DNA of 47,743 nt from Planctomycetota bacterium (GCA_023128595.1 JAGMDR010000188.1:1-47743); one strand, 5' to 3'. Counted from the stretch's first letter, positions 9,643 to 19,871 are shown. The notes: a model not told the origin generated them from the sequence alone. Translations and numbers: made by a program.

Positions 9643-11919
9643 TCAGACTAACTGGTTTCTTCGCCGCACAATCCATTCAGTGCTCACCAGAATCAGAAAG
9701 ATTATGAAAAAGTAAGGAGAATTCCACAACTGGCTCATCTGCACCTTGTTGGTTACTCGCGGTTCCCTCGGCAGCGACCGGATGAGCTTCTCGACGGCGA
9801 GGTCGTCGCTGATCTGGGCGTATAGTCCACCGGTGGACCGGGCAATCTGCTGCATTACAGCGGTGTTGGGCGTCGGGTCCTCCAGCTCGATCCGAGAACC
9901 TTCCACCAAGAACTCAGTCTGCTCGTTGGCAAGGTCGGCATCGGCGCCCAGAAGCCTGACTGTAACCTGGAAGCGTCCGCCGCGGTCCGGAAAGTACGCC
10001 GCGGTCCAGCGATTAACATTGGCCGGGTCGGAAGTCGGGGCAAGCGGGATGCTCCGGTCGTCAGGAGTGATTACGGTCAATTCCACTGAGGTTTTTTCAC
10101 CTTCCTCGCTCGGCAGCATTACGGCCGGATTGCGGTTGACCGTCATAGTTACTCGGCTGCCCCGCTTATACACAGCGGCGTCGGTCGATATCCGCAGAGC
10201 GGTTTGCTCCGAGGCGGTCTCGCGATGTGCCAGCCAACGAACCATCTGAGACCAGAATCGCACGTAAAGCGCATCAGACTGACCGGAAAGCCTGAGAAGT
10301 CGAGACCAGCGCCAAGTTGTGTCGGATGTTAGAACCACAACAACTCCCTTTCCGTAAGGCTGACTCGCAAGCACGATGTATCCTTCCCGGCTTGAGATGT
10401 TCGGGTTGGGCTGTGGGTGTCGTGCCAGAACAGTAGCTCCGGGCTTGGCCTGTTTGACAGCCACAATGCCTTTGAGCTCGGGAAGGACATTCCACAACCG
10501 GGCGTCGCGAGCCATATCTCCGGTTATGTTCAACGCGGGATGGCGTCGGCCCTCGTATGTGAGATCGAAGCGGAAGGGCTGATCGATCTGTCCGATGCCG
10601 CCCTCGGCAATCTCAACGGGCAGCAAGTCGGCCAGGGCGGTGCTGCTTAGGCCGTGCTCCGAGAGGTTCTGGTAACCGCCCAGGACCATCAGGCCTCCCC
10701 CGGCCTCGACCCAATCTCGAATGGCAGCGTAAGACCGCTCATCGATCATACGCGACTCGAAGTCGCCCAGCAATACGACGTCGATTTTCTCGAGTCGCTC
10801 CGGGCTGAGCAGCTCTGAGGCGGCCATGACGCCCGCGATAGAGACCTGCTGTGGGCCGGCGGCACGCACGAAACTAATCAAATCCACATCGGGGTCCTGG
10901 CCGAGACGTTCCCGAAGGAACTTGCATTCGGCCCGCAGCACACCCTCAACGTAAGCCACACGAATCGGCTTGGCTTCCACCCTTAGCTTAAACATCGAGG
11001 CGTTGTTAACTGTTGTGCGTTCGTCCTGCTGAGGGGGCAGATGGGCCGTCAAGACGAAATCGCCGGCCTCGGCAGGTGCGTAGTTGAGGTCAATGATCTT
11101 TTCAACCGTCTCGGCGTCAAAGTGTACGTATTCGCTCACGAGCGGTGCTCCAGCCCTTTCTATGTATAAAGGAACATCCATCTCGCCTTTGCCGTCCTTG
11201 CGCACCAACACTTTTATCGGTACGGTGTTGTGGATCAGCGTTCGGGCCGGACAGTCCACCGAGACAACCGCCAGGTCAACCGCCCTTTCATCGCTGCCGG
11301 ACAATGAGGGGAAGCTAAGCGTGTATGTGGGGAGGGGGTATTCCCGGAGGACAAGATAATTCCCTCTGCCGGTGGTGTCTCGACCGTCTGATATCAGCAG
11401 GACGCCCGCTGCATGTCGGCCTCGAAGCCGCGCGCCAACAGACCGCATCGCCCGAACCAGGTCGGTCTGCTCGAGGCTCGGCTCGTCGGGGAGTTCTCCC
11501 GAGCTCAGCTCTTTTCCCGAGATGTCAAACAGCCGCACATCAAATCGTTCGCGCATTTCTTTGGCTACCGGCGATTGCCGTATCCAATCCCGCAAAAACT
11601 GATATCGATTTACCCAATCACCGGGACGAATCTGCTGCGATAGTGACATGCTCTGAGAATTGTCGATGATGACGCCCAACTGCGGGGTCTCGGTTTGTTC
11701 GATGAGGTGCTGCCATGCCGGCTTTACCAAAGCGGCAAGTAACGCCAGGACCCCAAGGGAACGAACAATCAAAAGTGACCACGCGATCTTTCTTCTGCTG
11801 AGGCGAAAGATGTCGCGATAGGTCAGGGCGAGAAAAACCAGACATCCGGCAGTGAGCAGGACCCAGAACCACGCCGGGTCAAATTTTTGCAGCACCAGGT
11901 TAGAGAGAATATTTCTCAT
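9643..11919 (-). CDS. Membrane VWA protein, second of module B
   Basis: This 758-residue inner-membrane protein begins at an ATG that overlaps the stop of the upstream BatA-like gene by four bases (ATGA), so the two are probably translationally coupled. Membrane segments lie near 17-33 and 46-66. A VWA domain follows, with the metal-site motif D-x-S-x-S at D86/S88/S90. A central region carries WVEAGGGLMVLGG, resembling the glutamine-amidotransferase-like domain found in Bat-type proteins. A C-terminal membrane helix (about 733-750) ends in an arginine-rich tail. Bat/MoxR-associated VWA proteins are thought to be clients or partners of MoxR ATPases. It is the positional and architectural counterpart of the 805-residue module A protein. 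Confidence 0.8.
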   Translation of the reverse strand: MRNILSNLVLQKFDPAWFWVLLTAGCLVFLALTYRDIFRLSRRKIAWSLLIVRSLGVLALLAALVKPAWQHLIEQTETPQLGVIIDNSQSMSLSQQIRPGDWVNRYQFLRDWIRQSPVAKEMRERFDVRLFDISGKELSSGELPDEPSLEQTDLVRAMRSVGARLRGRHAAGVLLISDGRDTTGRGNYLVLREYPLPTYTLSFPSLSGSDERAVDLAVVSVDCPARTLIHNTVPIKVLVRKDGKGEMDVPLYIERAGAPLVSEYVHFDAETVEKIIDLNYAPAEAGDFVLTAHLPPQQDERTTVNNASMFKLRVEAKPIRVAYVEGVLRAECKFLRERLGQDPDVDLISFVRAAGPQQVSIAGVMAASELLSPERLEKIDVVLLGDFESRMIDERSYAAIRDWVEAGGGLMVLGGYQNLSEHGLSSTALADLLPVEIAEGGIGQIDQPFRFDLTYEGRRHPALNITGDMARDARLWNVLPELKGIVAVKQAKPGATVLARHPQPNPNISSREGYIVLASQPYGKGVVVVLTSDTTWRWSRLLRLSGQSDALYVRFWSQMVRWLAHRETASEQTALRISTDAAVYKRGSRVTMTVNRNPAVMLPSEEGEKTSVELTVITPDDRSIPLAPTSDPANVNRWTAAYFPDRGGRFQVTVRLLGADADLANEQTEFLVEGSRIELEDPTPNTAVMQQIARSTGGLYAQISDDLAVEKLIRSLPREPRVTNKVQMSQLWNSPYFFIIFLILVSTEWIVRRRNQLV

Positions 11920-14273
11920 GCCACGTTGCCCTTGGGTTTCAGTTGTTGTTGTCGAGCGGATGCATAATCCGGCGCCGAAAGTACGTCGCGGTGGCTCATC
12001 GCGTCTGCAACTCTTGCCGCTCGACGTTTGGACAAACGGCTCGCCAACAACGGCTCAACGAGCGCCACGATCAGGGCCGCACTTAGAAACAAATCCCACA
12101 AACCGTACCCATGACGGGCCAGGACAATTGCTTCCTTGACCGATTCGGGATTGTCCACACAAACCACAGAGACATCAGGACCGGCAATTGTCTCCAAATC
12201 TTCTTTCTCAAGGTATTGCAGTTGAGATTCTTCGGGTGGAATGTTGGTGGCGAACATCATACGCGGTTTCGCTGTCTCGGCCTCCACGGCAAGACGCACA
12301 ACGTAAAGCCCCGCCTGCCGGGTATCGGTGAAGGCATTAGGCGCCGTTGGGTTTGATTCCCTGGGATCCGACTGCCGGTATCCTGCCGTACCGTCAGGCT
12401 TGAAGATCACAAGTGTGCGCAGTTGAGTGACGGAGGCCGGGAGCTCGACCACCTGTCCGGTGCGTAAAAAATTTGCCCGCTGCGTTCCGGGCTGTCCCAA
12501 ATAGGAGACAATCCGATAGAGCCACGGCAGGTACGCCGCTTCAAGCGGGAAGTTGGACCAGTCGCGGTCTATTGACGAGACGAACAACATCACGCGACCC
12601 TGGCCGAAGCGGCTTTCGGTCAGAAGCGCCTTTCCCGATGGGCCCCGCATCAACACATCGGCGCTGCCGGGGTCAACTTCGTATCGTTTTGTGAACCGAA
12701 CATTGGTAAGGCTTCCAAGCTTACCCTCGTTGAAACCCGCCAGCGCCGGATGCCTGCCGTTCAAAGCCGCGATGAAACCTGCATCCCGGATGTCCTCTGA
12801 AAAGATCCGGTCTTCACTGCCGGCCGGTTCAATCAACCTCAACAGCTTTCCCGGCAGAAGGCCGCCGTGCAGTCGATGACTGCCGAGGCATCTGTTATAT
12901 GACTCGGCGTTAACGCGATCTCCCAGGGTAATCAGAAGGCTGCCGCCCTGGTCAACGTATTTCTCCAGGGCCTCCAGGGCCTGTGGCGAGAGCTCGGCCA
13001 CATTGGCCATCACCGCAACGCGGTATTGGGCCAGCCGCTGCATTGTGACTTGCTGAGGCGTTATCTGTTCGACCGGAATCGGTGCTTTTGCCGGCGCTGC
13101 GTCTGTGGCCGCGGCGGGTTTGTTCTCCGCCAGCACGGTCAGCGCAAGACGAAAAAAGAAGAATTCGTCCTGAGCAGCCAATGTGGATGGAGCACCGTTA
13201 ATTGCCAGCAATCGCATGTGGTCGTCCACGTATAGAGCGAAGTGGCGCTGGTTGTCCGAGGTCAGCATCTCGGCCTCGGCACCGCTCAAGACCACTTTTC
13301 CTCCGTGCCAGCCGGCTTTGGCGAACCTGTGTCTGAAGCGAATGAGCCGGGACCGCCGGCCTTCAAGATCGATATTCCTTTGGCTTACGGTCTGCCCGCC
13401 AATAACAAGGCTCACCACGGCACCGCAAGGCTCCGACCCGTGGTTCGTCAGGAGCGTACGGAAAGTGAACGGTACGGATACCATCGGTCGCGCCGTTGAG
13501 TATTGGAGGGCATCGACGGAAAGATTGGTGATATTTCCTGCATTTGGCCGGGTGGCAACGAGAAAGAGGACGCCGGCGATTCCTAATGCCGGATCATTAC
13601 CGGCCGGCAAGGCGGTTTCCTGAAAGTCGCTGAAAACATAAATCTCCTTGGCCCCTCCGGGCGTCGAAGAACGACCCAGCGCGCCGATGCTCTCTGCGCC
13701 GGCTCTAATTGCCCACTCAACATTCGTTGCCAGATCGGTGAGCGATACTTCACGGATGGCATCTCGAACCGCCTCCATATCGCCGGTTGGCCGCTCAAAA
13801 AGGATTTTCGGCCCCGCTTCTCTCTCGCCCGCCAGTATTACCGTGGCCTTGTCGCCGCGCGAAGGAGACAGCTCGTCGATGAGCGAAATAGCGCCGGCCT
13901 TGGCTCTATCCAGCAGAACTCCCCGTTCGGAAAGGGCCGCCATTGATGCCGAATCGTCCAGTATGATTGCTATGTGTCTTGCGTTTTCTCCGAGGCCGAC
14001 TAACTTCGAGAGGCCCGCGGCCTGGCCCGAGGGGGCACGGATAAGTGGCTGGGCCAACGCCAGCACAAAAAACGCCAGCAGGGCCATTCGAAGTATCAGC
14101 AGCAGCAAATCCTGGATTCTCGCCCGGCGAGCAGAGCGAACGAAACGCTCATCGAAGAACTGTGTCGTCGAGAAGAATATCTTCTGCCTCCGGCGCGACC
14201 GCCGCAGATGCAGAACGAGCGGAATACTTACGGAAACCAAGCCTATCAAAAACCAGGATGCCAAGAACGTCAT
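11916..14273 (-). CDS. BatA-like VWA membrane protein of module B
   Basis: This 785-residue protein has the N-terminal BatA arrangement. It shows a membrane helix at 4-22, a basic stretch, F-F-D-E-R, a second helix at 54-76 ending LAQPLIR, and then a VWA domain with D106/S108/S110 as the D-x-S-x-S metal-binding motif. Further on, YVDQGGSLLITLGDRVN marks an amidotransferase-like fold, and a C-terminal helix lies near 735-752. It lies 42 bases after the DUF58 gene and overlaps the following VWA gene by four bases. The order MoxR, DUF58, BatA, VWA is the classic Bat-type arrangement. The likely site is the inner membrane with the VWA domain on the periplasmic side, as inferred for the family. 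Confidence 0.85.
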   Translation of the reverse strand: MTFLASWFLIGLVSVSIPLVLHLRRSRRRQKIFFSTTQFFDERFVRSARRARIQDLLLLILRMALLAFFVLALAQPLIRAPSGQAAGLSKLVGLGENARHIAIILDDSASMAALSERGVLLDRAKAGAISLIDELSPSRGDKATVILAGEREAGPKILFERPTGDMEAVRDAIREVSLTDLATNVEWAIRAGAESIGALGRSSTPGGAKEIYVFSDFQETALPAGNDPALGIAGVLFLVATRPNAGNITNLSVDALQYSTARPMVSVPFTFRTLLTNHGSEPCGAVVSLVIGGQTVSQRNIDLEGRRSRLIRFRHRFAKAGWHGGKVVLSGAEAEMLTSDNQRHFALYVDDHMRLLAINGAPSTLAAQDEFFFFRLALTVLAENKPAAATDAAPAKAPIPVEQITPQQVTMQRLAQYRVAVMANVAELSPQALEALEKYVDQGGSLLITLGDRVNAESYNRCLGSHRLHGGLLPGKLLRLIEPAGSEDRIFSEDIRDAGFIAALNGRHPALAGFNEGKLGSLTNVRFTKRYEVDPGSADVLMRGPSGKALLTESRFGQGRVMLFVSSIDRDWSNFPLEAAYLPWLYRIVSYLGQPGTQRANFLRTGQVVELPASVTQLRTLVIFKPDGTAGYRQSDPRESNPTAPNAFTDTRQAGLYVVRLAVEAETAKPRMMFATNIPPEESQLQYLEKEDLETIAGPDVSVVCVDNPESVKEAIVLARHGYGLWDLFLSAALIVALVEPLLASRLSKRRAARVADAMSHRDVLSAPDYASARQQQLKPKGNVA

Positions 14274-14315
14274 TTTCTATTGACTCTCGTTAGCTGTCAT
14301 TGTCTTGTGTTCTCA

Positions 14316-15251
14316 TCAGATTGCCGTTCGAGCTGCTTTTTGGTGCTGGCGCCGCCTGAGGTACGTTCCCAGGAACGTACCGAACGACTGGCTCGTGTCC
14401 GTCAGGGAGTAGCTTATCTTGCGTGAGAGGCAGCCTTTTCGAATTTCACCGAGGTAAGCATCGAGCTGCTGCAGGTAATGGTTGCGAATGGCATCGGCAT
14501 CGGAGGCGACCGTCTGGCCGGTCTCGATGTTTTCGATCTGGCCTGCATCGCGGAACGGAAAGGTCAGCTCGGCCTGGTCGAGGACGTGCAGAACAACTAC
14601 CTCGTGTTTCTTGTGACGGAAGTGGCCCAGGGCGTCCAGAAGGCTATGAGGGCTCGCCGTATCACCCCCGAACAAATCCGAGAGTATCACAATCAACGCG
14701 CGGCGATTCATCGTTTCAGCCAGCTCGTGGAATGTCCGCGACAGGTCGGTCTTGCCCCGGGCCTGCACGTTTTCCAGTTGTTCGAGCACGGTCCTCAGAT
14801 GTCCCCGGCCCTGGCGCGGGGGGATGTTCAGTCTGACACGGTCCCCATAGACAATAAGCCCGAATGCATCGTGCTGAATCATCATCAGATAAGCCAGCGT
14901 TGCCGCCAGATAGCAGGAGTATTCCAGCTTGCTCATCGGACCGGTGTAGCTGTAACCCATCGATGCCGAGGCGTCCAGCAACAGATAACAGCGTAGATTT
15001 GTCTGCTCTTCGTATTGCTTGACGTAGAGCTTGTCTCGCTTTGCGAAAACCTTCCAATCGAGATGGCGAGGATCGATGCCCGGTGTGTACTCACGGTGCT
15101 CGGCGAACTCGACCGAGAAGCCGCGGTGCGGGGAGCGGTGTTGTCCGGAAAAGAGGCCCTCGACCACCAGGCGTGCCGCAAGGCCGAGGTTCTTTAGCTT
15201 TGCCAGAACTGCAGGGTCAAGATATTTCGTGCTTTTCGGGGTTTCAGCCAT
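14316..15251 (-). CDS. DUF58 protein of module B
   Basis: This 311-residue protein of the DUF58 family normally accompanies MoxR ATPases. Visible family features are the GLFSG / HRSPHRGFSVEFAEHREY segment (about 32-55), PGIDPRHLDWKVFA, and a degenerate VWA fold whose metal motif is intact at D93/S95/S97 (LLLDASASMGY). No membrane helix is present, so it is probably cytoplasmic or bound to the membrane partners. It begins five bases after the MoxR stop codon, so the two are certainly co-transcribed. It is a paralogue of the 297-residue DUF58 protein in module A, with the same motif order. Confidence 0.9.
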   Translation of the reverse strand: MAETPKSTKYLDPAVLAKLKNLGLAARLVVEGLFSGQHRSPHRGFSVEFAEHREYTPGIDPRHLDWKVFAKRDKLYVKQYEEQTNLRCYLLLDASASMGYSYTGPMSKLEYSCYLAATLAYLMMIQHDAFGLIVYGDRVRLNIPPRQGRGHLRTVLEQLENVQARGKTDLSRTFHELAETMNRRALIVILSDLFGGDTASPHSLLDALGHFRHKKHEVVVLHVLDQAELTFPFRDAGQIENIETGQTVASDADAIRNHYLQQLDAYLGEIRKGCLSRKISYSLTDTSQSFGTFLGTYLRRRQHQKAARTAI

Positions 15252-15256
15252 AACGA

Positions 15257-16327
15257 CTAATCCGCTGTCAGCTCGTCGTATTCCTCCGGTGTCGGTTCGC
15301 TTACCTCATCGACGAGGCGTTGGATGATGTGATCGGCGTCGATGCCCTGTGCCTCGGCGTGGTAGTTTGGAAGGACGCGATGCCGCAATACGAGGGCGAC
15401 CACCTGCCTGACGTGCGCGGTTGTGACATTGTATTGGCCGTGCAAAGCGGCCCAGGCCTTGGCCGCCAGGACCAGGTACTGGATCCCCCGCGTGCCAATT
15501 CCCCACGTGACCAGCTCCTTGGTGAACTCGGGGGCAATTTTGTCGTCGGGGCGTGTGGACCGACCGAGCTTGAGACAATACAGGACAACGTGGTCGGAAA
15601 CCGGAATCTGACGGATTATCTGTTGAAGATTCAGAATGTCCGACCCGTTGAGGACTTTGCTCAGGTCGGGCTCGGTGTCTATAGGGTTGGACTTGACGAT
15701 TTTCATCTCCTCTTTCGGAGCAGGGTAGCCGACTTTGAGCATGAACATAAACCTGTCAAGCTGGGCTTCAGGCAAGGGGTACGTCCCTTCCTGCTCGATC
15801 GGATTCTGTGTCGCCAGGACGAAGAAAGGCCGGGGAAGGTCGTAAGTGACCCCGCCGCTGGTTACCTGCCGCTCCTGCATCGCCTGGAGCAAAGCCGCCT
15901 GGGTCTTTGGCGGAGTGCGGTTGATTTCATCAGCAAGAAGTATGTTCGCAAATACCGGCCCCTTGATAAACCGAAAGGCCCGCTGGTTGGATGCGGGGTC
16001 CTGTTCGATGACCTCGGTCCCGGTTATATCAGCGGGCATCAGATCGGGCGTGAACTGGATACGGTTAAACTCCAGATCGATGGCGCGTGCGATTGTCTGG
16101 ACCATTAACGTCTTGGCCAATCCCGGAACACCCACCATCAAGCAGTGGCCGCGCGCGAATACCGCCGTCAGGAGACCATCGATAACACCCTCCTGTCCGA
16201 CAATGACCTTGCCGATTTCCTCTCGCAGCACCTGGCGGGCCTCGCCCAGGCGTTGCAACGCCTCTACGTCAACGTCATTAATCGCTTCGATTGAACCGCC
16301 TGGTTTACCGGGTTTTGAATGAGCCAT
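15257..16327 (-). CDS. MoxR-family AAA+ ATPase of module B
   Basis: This 356-residue MoxR ATPase is an AAA+ chaperone-type motor that acts on or through VWA-domain partners. The nucleotide-binding motifs are clear: the MoxR form of Walker A, GVPGLAKT (66-73), Walker B LLADE (130-134), and sensor 1 ATQNP (172-176). The [15 protein letters not shown] signature lies at 91-105. The start ATG at 16327 follows GAGGAAGG. It is the third gene of module B, 73 bases after the double-DUF4159 gene, and is followed at once by DUF58. It shares most motifs with the 342-residue module A copy and differs from it in the C-terminal lid and tail. Confidence 0.93.
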   Translation of the reverse strand: MAHSKPGKPGGSIEAINDVDVEALQRLGEARQVLREEIGKVIVGQEGVIDGLLTAVFARGHCLMVGVPGLAKTLMVQTIARAIDLEFNRIQFTPDLMPADITGTEVIEQDPASNQRAFRFIKGPVFANILLADEINRTPPKTQAALLQAMQERQVTSGGVTYDLPRPFFVLATQNPIEQEGTYPLPEAQLDRFMFMLKVGYPAPKEEMKIVKSNPIDTEPDLSKVLNGSDILNLQQIIRQIPVSDHVVLYCLKLGRSTRPDDKIAPEFTKELVTWGIGTRGIQYLVLAAKAWAALHGQYNVTTAHVRQVVALVLRHRVLPNYHAEAQGIDADHIIQRLVDEVSEPTPEEYDELTAD

Positions 16328-16400
16328 GCCTTCCTCACTTTTCTTAACTAATCAAGAGTCGGTGATTTTCACGTAACGAGCGTTTCTTGCATTGAGCACG

Positions 16401-17939
16401 TTATTGCCCCAGCGCATAACAGAGAATGTTCAGGGCCAGTCGGCGTGCGGATTCCGCATCATAAGCATTGGCGTAGGGATCGTGAATGCCCTTTATCATG
16501 CCCAAGGTATCGGTGGGGGAATAAACGACCACGGCGCGTTGGCCAATGAAAACCGCGTGCAGGTCGGGTTTGCGAGGCAGGCGCGTGGCCGCGTGGCGCA
16601 CCTGGTCGATATCATATAGCGCGTGGTAAAGCCCGTGCTCGGCCGGCACCGGTTGAAGTTTATGTTCGGGCAGGAGCCTGGGGATCAAGGCCCTCGCCTC
16701 GCGGTCGAATTTGGCGAAGCCGGACGTGTTGTTGATGAAAAGAAAGCCTCCCGCCTGCAAGTGCCTCTGCAGGGCTGCTATATGTTCGGCAGTCAGTCGC
16801 GGCTCATCCATACCGGTCATTATCAGCAAAGGCGTATCGGTAAGCTGCTGAATCTCCGCATCCACTGATTTTAGCTCGTAGGCAATAGGTATGCTGGTTC
16901 GCAGCGCCGCAAGTCTAATCAACTGGTAAATGCTGCCGGCATCGGGGTTCCAGTCACCCTGGTGGCGAAGCAACCCGAGTCGCACGGCCGCGCGACGCTG
17001 GGCCTGCGTGCCCTCGACCTTGCGGGTATATGCCTGGGTCTTGGCAAAGTTCCGCTCGGCAGAAACGTATGCTATCAGGTTGATCCCCATACGGATCGCG
17101 TCTGCGGGCATCATGGCCCTGGTTGCAGCGGGCCTGGCATTGCCGCGGCGGGGCGCCGCCGGGGCATAAAACTCATCCCAGCCGCAGGTCATGTCGTACG
17201 GAGTGAGAATTACCGCTGTGCGGGCTGCGATCCTGAGCCCCAGAAACTGCGGAGGGCTCTCGAGTTTACTGCGCACACCCTCTGCGATCGTGAAATAGTG
17301 CACGTTTTGGTAAGGATAATACCCGCGAAATATCGGATGGTCCAGTTGGAGAATATCCAGCTTTCGCTTTGGGAAGATTGCCGCTAATTCGGCCCGGAAA
17401 GAATCGGCGAATTCCGGGCTTCCGAGCGCGGCATCACCCAGAAGAGTTCCTCCGTCGAGGAGGTATTCGCGCAGTGCTGTTCGCTGCTCGGGTGTGAATT
17501 CGAACTTCTGATAACCGGTTATGTGCAGCAGTGGTATCTCGCACTTTTTGCCCGCCTTATACATAGCCACAAGCTCGTCAATCTTTAGAATTGTATGCCC
17601 GTACCAGATATCGAGCTGGTAGCGGACATGGCGCAGCAGAGTATCCAAATCCGCCGGGTTGGGCATATAATCCTGCGTCGTACCATAAGTTAGCTTTGCT
17701 GCAAAAACCGGAGGGCCCGGCTCGTGCTTGGGCTCGGAACGCCGCAGCGGAACAGCCGGAAGCGGCAGCGGCGGGAAACCCTCGGCCGACGTCTGACGCT
17801 GAGGGCTCTTCTTCGGCGGAGGCCCGATTGTGCCCAATTGCCGTTCGGCAGCCATCGCCGACAAAGGCAGCATCAAGAATATCAGGCAGACAACAATCCA
17901 CTTGGAGCCGCTCGAATTTTCTGGAGTATGGTTAGTCAT
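16401..17939 (-). CDS. Exported protein with two DUF4159 domains
   Basis: This 512-residue exported protein has a signal peptide (about 14-30, ending AMAA) and a proline-rich linker. Two DUF4159-type domains follow, about 80-290 and 318-510. Each has an opening strand, a helix, a central strand such as PLLHITGY or PLLIMTGM, and then a helix and a glycine pair (YLLDGGTLLGDAALG, LQAGGFLFINNTSG). DUF4159 resembles the amidotransferase-like fold and commonly sits beside MoxR/BatA genes in planctomycetes. Single-domain copies are more usual, so the duplication is notable. Its start overlaps the stop of the coiled-coil lipoprotein gene by four bases. Catalytic activity is not evident. Confidence 0.8.
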   Translation of the reverse strand: MTNHTPENSSGSKWIVVCLIFLMLPLSAMAAERQLGTIGPPPKKSPQRQTSAEGFPPLPLPAVPLRRSEPKHEPGPPVFAAKLTYGTTQDYMPNPADLDTLLRHVRYQLDIWYGHTILKIDELVAMYKAGKKCEIPLLHITGYQKFEFTPEQRTALREYLLDGGTLLGDAALGSPEFADSFRAELAAIFPKRKLDILQLDHPIFRGYYPYQNVHYFTIAEGVRSKLESPPQFLGLRIAARTAVILTPYDMTCGWDEFYAPAAPRRGNARPAATRAMMPADAIRMGINLIAYVSAERNFAKTQAYTRKVEGTQAQRRAAVRLGLLRHQGDWNPDAGSIYQLIRLAALRTSIPIAYELKSVDAEIQQLTDTPLLIMTGMDEPRLTAEHIAALQRHLQAGGFLFINNTSGFAKFDREARALIPRLLPEHKLQPVPAEHGLYHALYDIDQVRHAATRLPRKPDLHAVFIGQRAVVVYSPTDTLGMIKGIHDPYANAYDAESARRLALNILCYALGQ

Positions 17940-19762
17940 TTTGCACCTCCTGCCTGCTCGTTTTCAGGCTTTGCTATTTGTGAGAGAACTGGCCAATATT
18001 GTTTATCCAAACCCTTGAGTACGACCGGACGAATCCGTGTGCCGTCCGGATTCACGGCGAACACACCTGGAACGGGACGAGGTATTTTGACCGTGCCGAG
18101 ATCTACACTCGGACGTCCCTGTTTCAATATTATCCCCCCTAAATGACGGGCCAAAAGGATGCGTTTGGCCAGTAGCTGTTTCTGAACAAGGCGCTCGCGT
18201 GTAAGTGCATAAAAAGGACGCTTTCGATAAGGCACCCAGGTGTGCTCATCGGGGTCCTCCCACTGCCAACGCTCAATGCGCCACACCCATTCGCCCGGTT
18301 TGTAATCCCCTCCGACAAACGGACGCGTCCTCAACTTCATCACCAAAGCCGCTGCATTCTGAATATTGCCCTGAATGTCCAGGACCCACATCCCGTCGGA
18401 AAAGGCGCTGAAATCTTCGGCACTGAGCTTCTCGAAGATTTTCTGCCTCGCCTCTTTTTTCAGCGGAAGATCATCGACGTAGTCGCTCTCCGGGACATTG
18501 GGGTCCCAGCCGGACACAATGCCGCCGGATTGAGTCTGCAGCTTCAGATCATAGAGACCGGGAACGGGTAAATTCTCGATTACTATTTCTTTGGCGACAA
18601 CCTTACCGGCATACGGAATGGCGTATATGCCGGTATCGTGCACTTTCTCCTTGCTCGTAGTGATGGCGGCGGCTCGGCGTTGGATTGCCCATACGTGCTC
18701 GATCGGCTCATTCGTATCGATGGTTGCCCGGATGCCGCCGACAAGGGTGGGGGCGGCTGCCGGTTCTTCTATCCGTTTTTTGAGCTCGTCAATAGCTGCA
18801 AGATACTTCGCCACCTGGCCTTCAAGCACAGCAATTATCTCCGCCCGTTCAGTTACATCGGCCCTGAGTTTCGCTGTCTCTTCAGCGGCATTCTTGAGTT
18901 CAGTTAGATTATTGGTCAGTGTTTCCGATGCCTTCGAGAGGTCGGCTTGCAGCTTGTCGCGCTCCTGGGTTACAGCAGTCAAATCGCTCCGGGTGTTGTT
19001 CAGTAACTCCGATGTCTTGGAAAGGTCGCCTTTGAGCTTGTCGCGTTCGGAGCCGATCGTAAGCAACGCGGCCTGGGATTTGCTCAATGACTCGGAAATC
19101 TCCGAGAGGTCGGCTTGCAGCTTGTCGCGTTCGGCGCCGATTGTAACCAGCGCGTCCCGGGTCTTTTTCAGAGACCCCGAGGTCTTCGAGAGGTCGCCCT
19201 TTAGCTTTTTGCCTTCCTGGGTGACTGTAGTCAACGCAGCCTTGGTCTTATTGAGTGACTCTGAAGTCTTCGAGAGGTTGCCTTTTAGTTTGTCCCGGTC
19301 CTGGGTCACAGCAGTCAGCTCGCCCCGGGTCTTGCTTAATGACTGCGACGTTTTCGAGAGATCGCCCTTTAGTGTGTCTCTTTCGGTCCGGACGTTTTCC
19401 AGATCGGCCTTGAGCTTATTTGTCTCCTCTATGGAGCTATGAAGGAGAATGCCCAGACCACCTATTTTGGCCTTATTGGCTTTGTACTGCTCTGTCAATT
19501 TGTCGCGTTCCTGTTGGACGGTCTCGAGGTCTTTCCTGGCCTTTTCCAGGTCCTTTTCCATCTCTGCCCCTTGGGGCCGGGCCTGGGCTTGGCCCGGGGG
19601 GCCGGTTTGGCTTTGAGACGAGTTTGATGCAGATATCTCGGGTTCTTCTTCTTTGCGTTCACAGCCAACCAGAACCACGCCACAGCCCAACGCAAATGAG
19701 AGGGCAAGGATCTTCCACCTTATGGCGGAGTAAGGCGTGAAACACCGGTTTAGAAGCTCCAT
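17936..19762 (-). CDS. Coiled-coil lipoprotein with 28-residue repeats
   Basis: The ATG at 19762 is preferred over the GTG at 19771 because GAGAGG lies eight bases before it, giving 608 residues. A signal sequence ends in a lipobox LVGC with the modified cysteine at residue 34. A low-complexity S/Q/P region follows. Six tandem units of exactly 28 residues (about 128-295) have the pattern RDKLKGDLSKTS plus a variable half, and form a long coiled coil of four heptads each. A C-terminal globular part (about 340-608) has no recognised family; it contains a DPNVPESDYVDDLPL segment and WRIERWQWEDPDEH. It is the first gene of module B and overlaps the DUF4159 gene by four bases. It is probably a lipid-anchored periplasmic spacer or scaffold. 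Confidence 0.75.
   Translation of the reverse strand: MELLNRCFTPYSAIRWKILALSFALGCGVVLVGCERKEEEPEISASNSSQSQTGPPGQAQARPQGAEMEKDLEKARKDLETVQQERDKLTEQYKANKAKIGGLGILLHSSIEETNKLKADLENVRTERDTLKGDLSKTSQSLSKTRGELTAVTQDRDKLKGNLSKTSESLNKTKAALTTVTQEGKKLKGDLSKTSGSLKKTRDALVTIGAERDKLQADLSEISESLSKSQAALLTIGSERDKLKGDLSKTSELLNNTRSDLTAVTQERDKLQADLSKASETLTNNLTELKNAAEETAKLRADVTERAEIIAVLEGQVAKYLAAIDELKKRIEEPAAAPTLVGGIRATIDTNEPIEHVWAIQRRAAAITTSKEKVHDTGIYAIPYAGKVVAKEIVIENLPVPGLYDLKLQTQSGGIVSGWDPNVPESDYVDDLPLKKEARQKIFEKLSAEDFSAFSDGMWVLDIQGNIQNAAALVMKLRTRPFVGGDYKPGEWVWRIERWQWEDPDEHTWVPYRKRPFYALTRERLVQKQLLAKRILLARHLGGIILKQGRPSVDLGTVKIPRPVPGVFAVNPDGTRIRPVVLKGLDKQYWPVLSQIAKPENEQAGGAK
18878..19381 (-). repeat. Six tandem 84-bp units
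   Basis: Six in-frame units of 84 bp each encode the 28-residue coiled-coil repeat of the lipoprotein. Units differ from each other at both DNA and protein level, so they are old or diverging duplications. Each unit is four heptads long, which keeps the coiled-coil phase regular when units are gained or lost. Confidence 0.85.
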
Positions 19763-19871
19763 AAACAGCACCTCTCACTGTTTACGCACACATACTACGG
19801 ACATCTTGGCCGACCGGCACACACGAGAAGTAAAGCCGATGAGCCATACGCTTCGGTGATCAATGGTCTCT

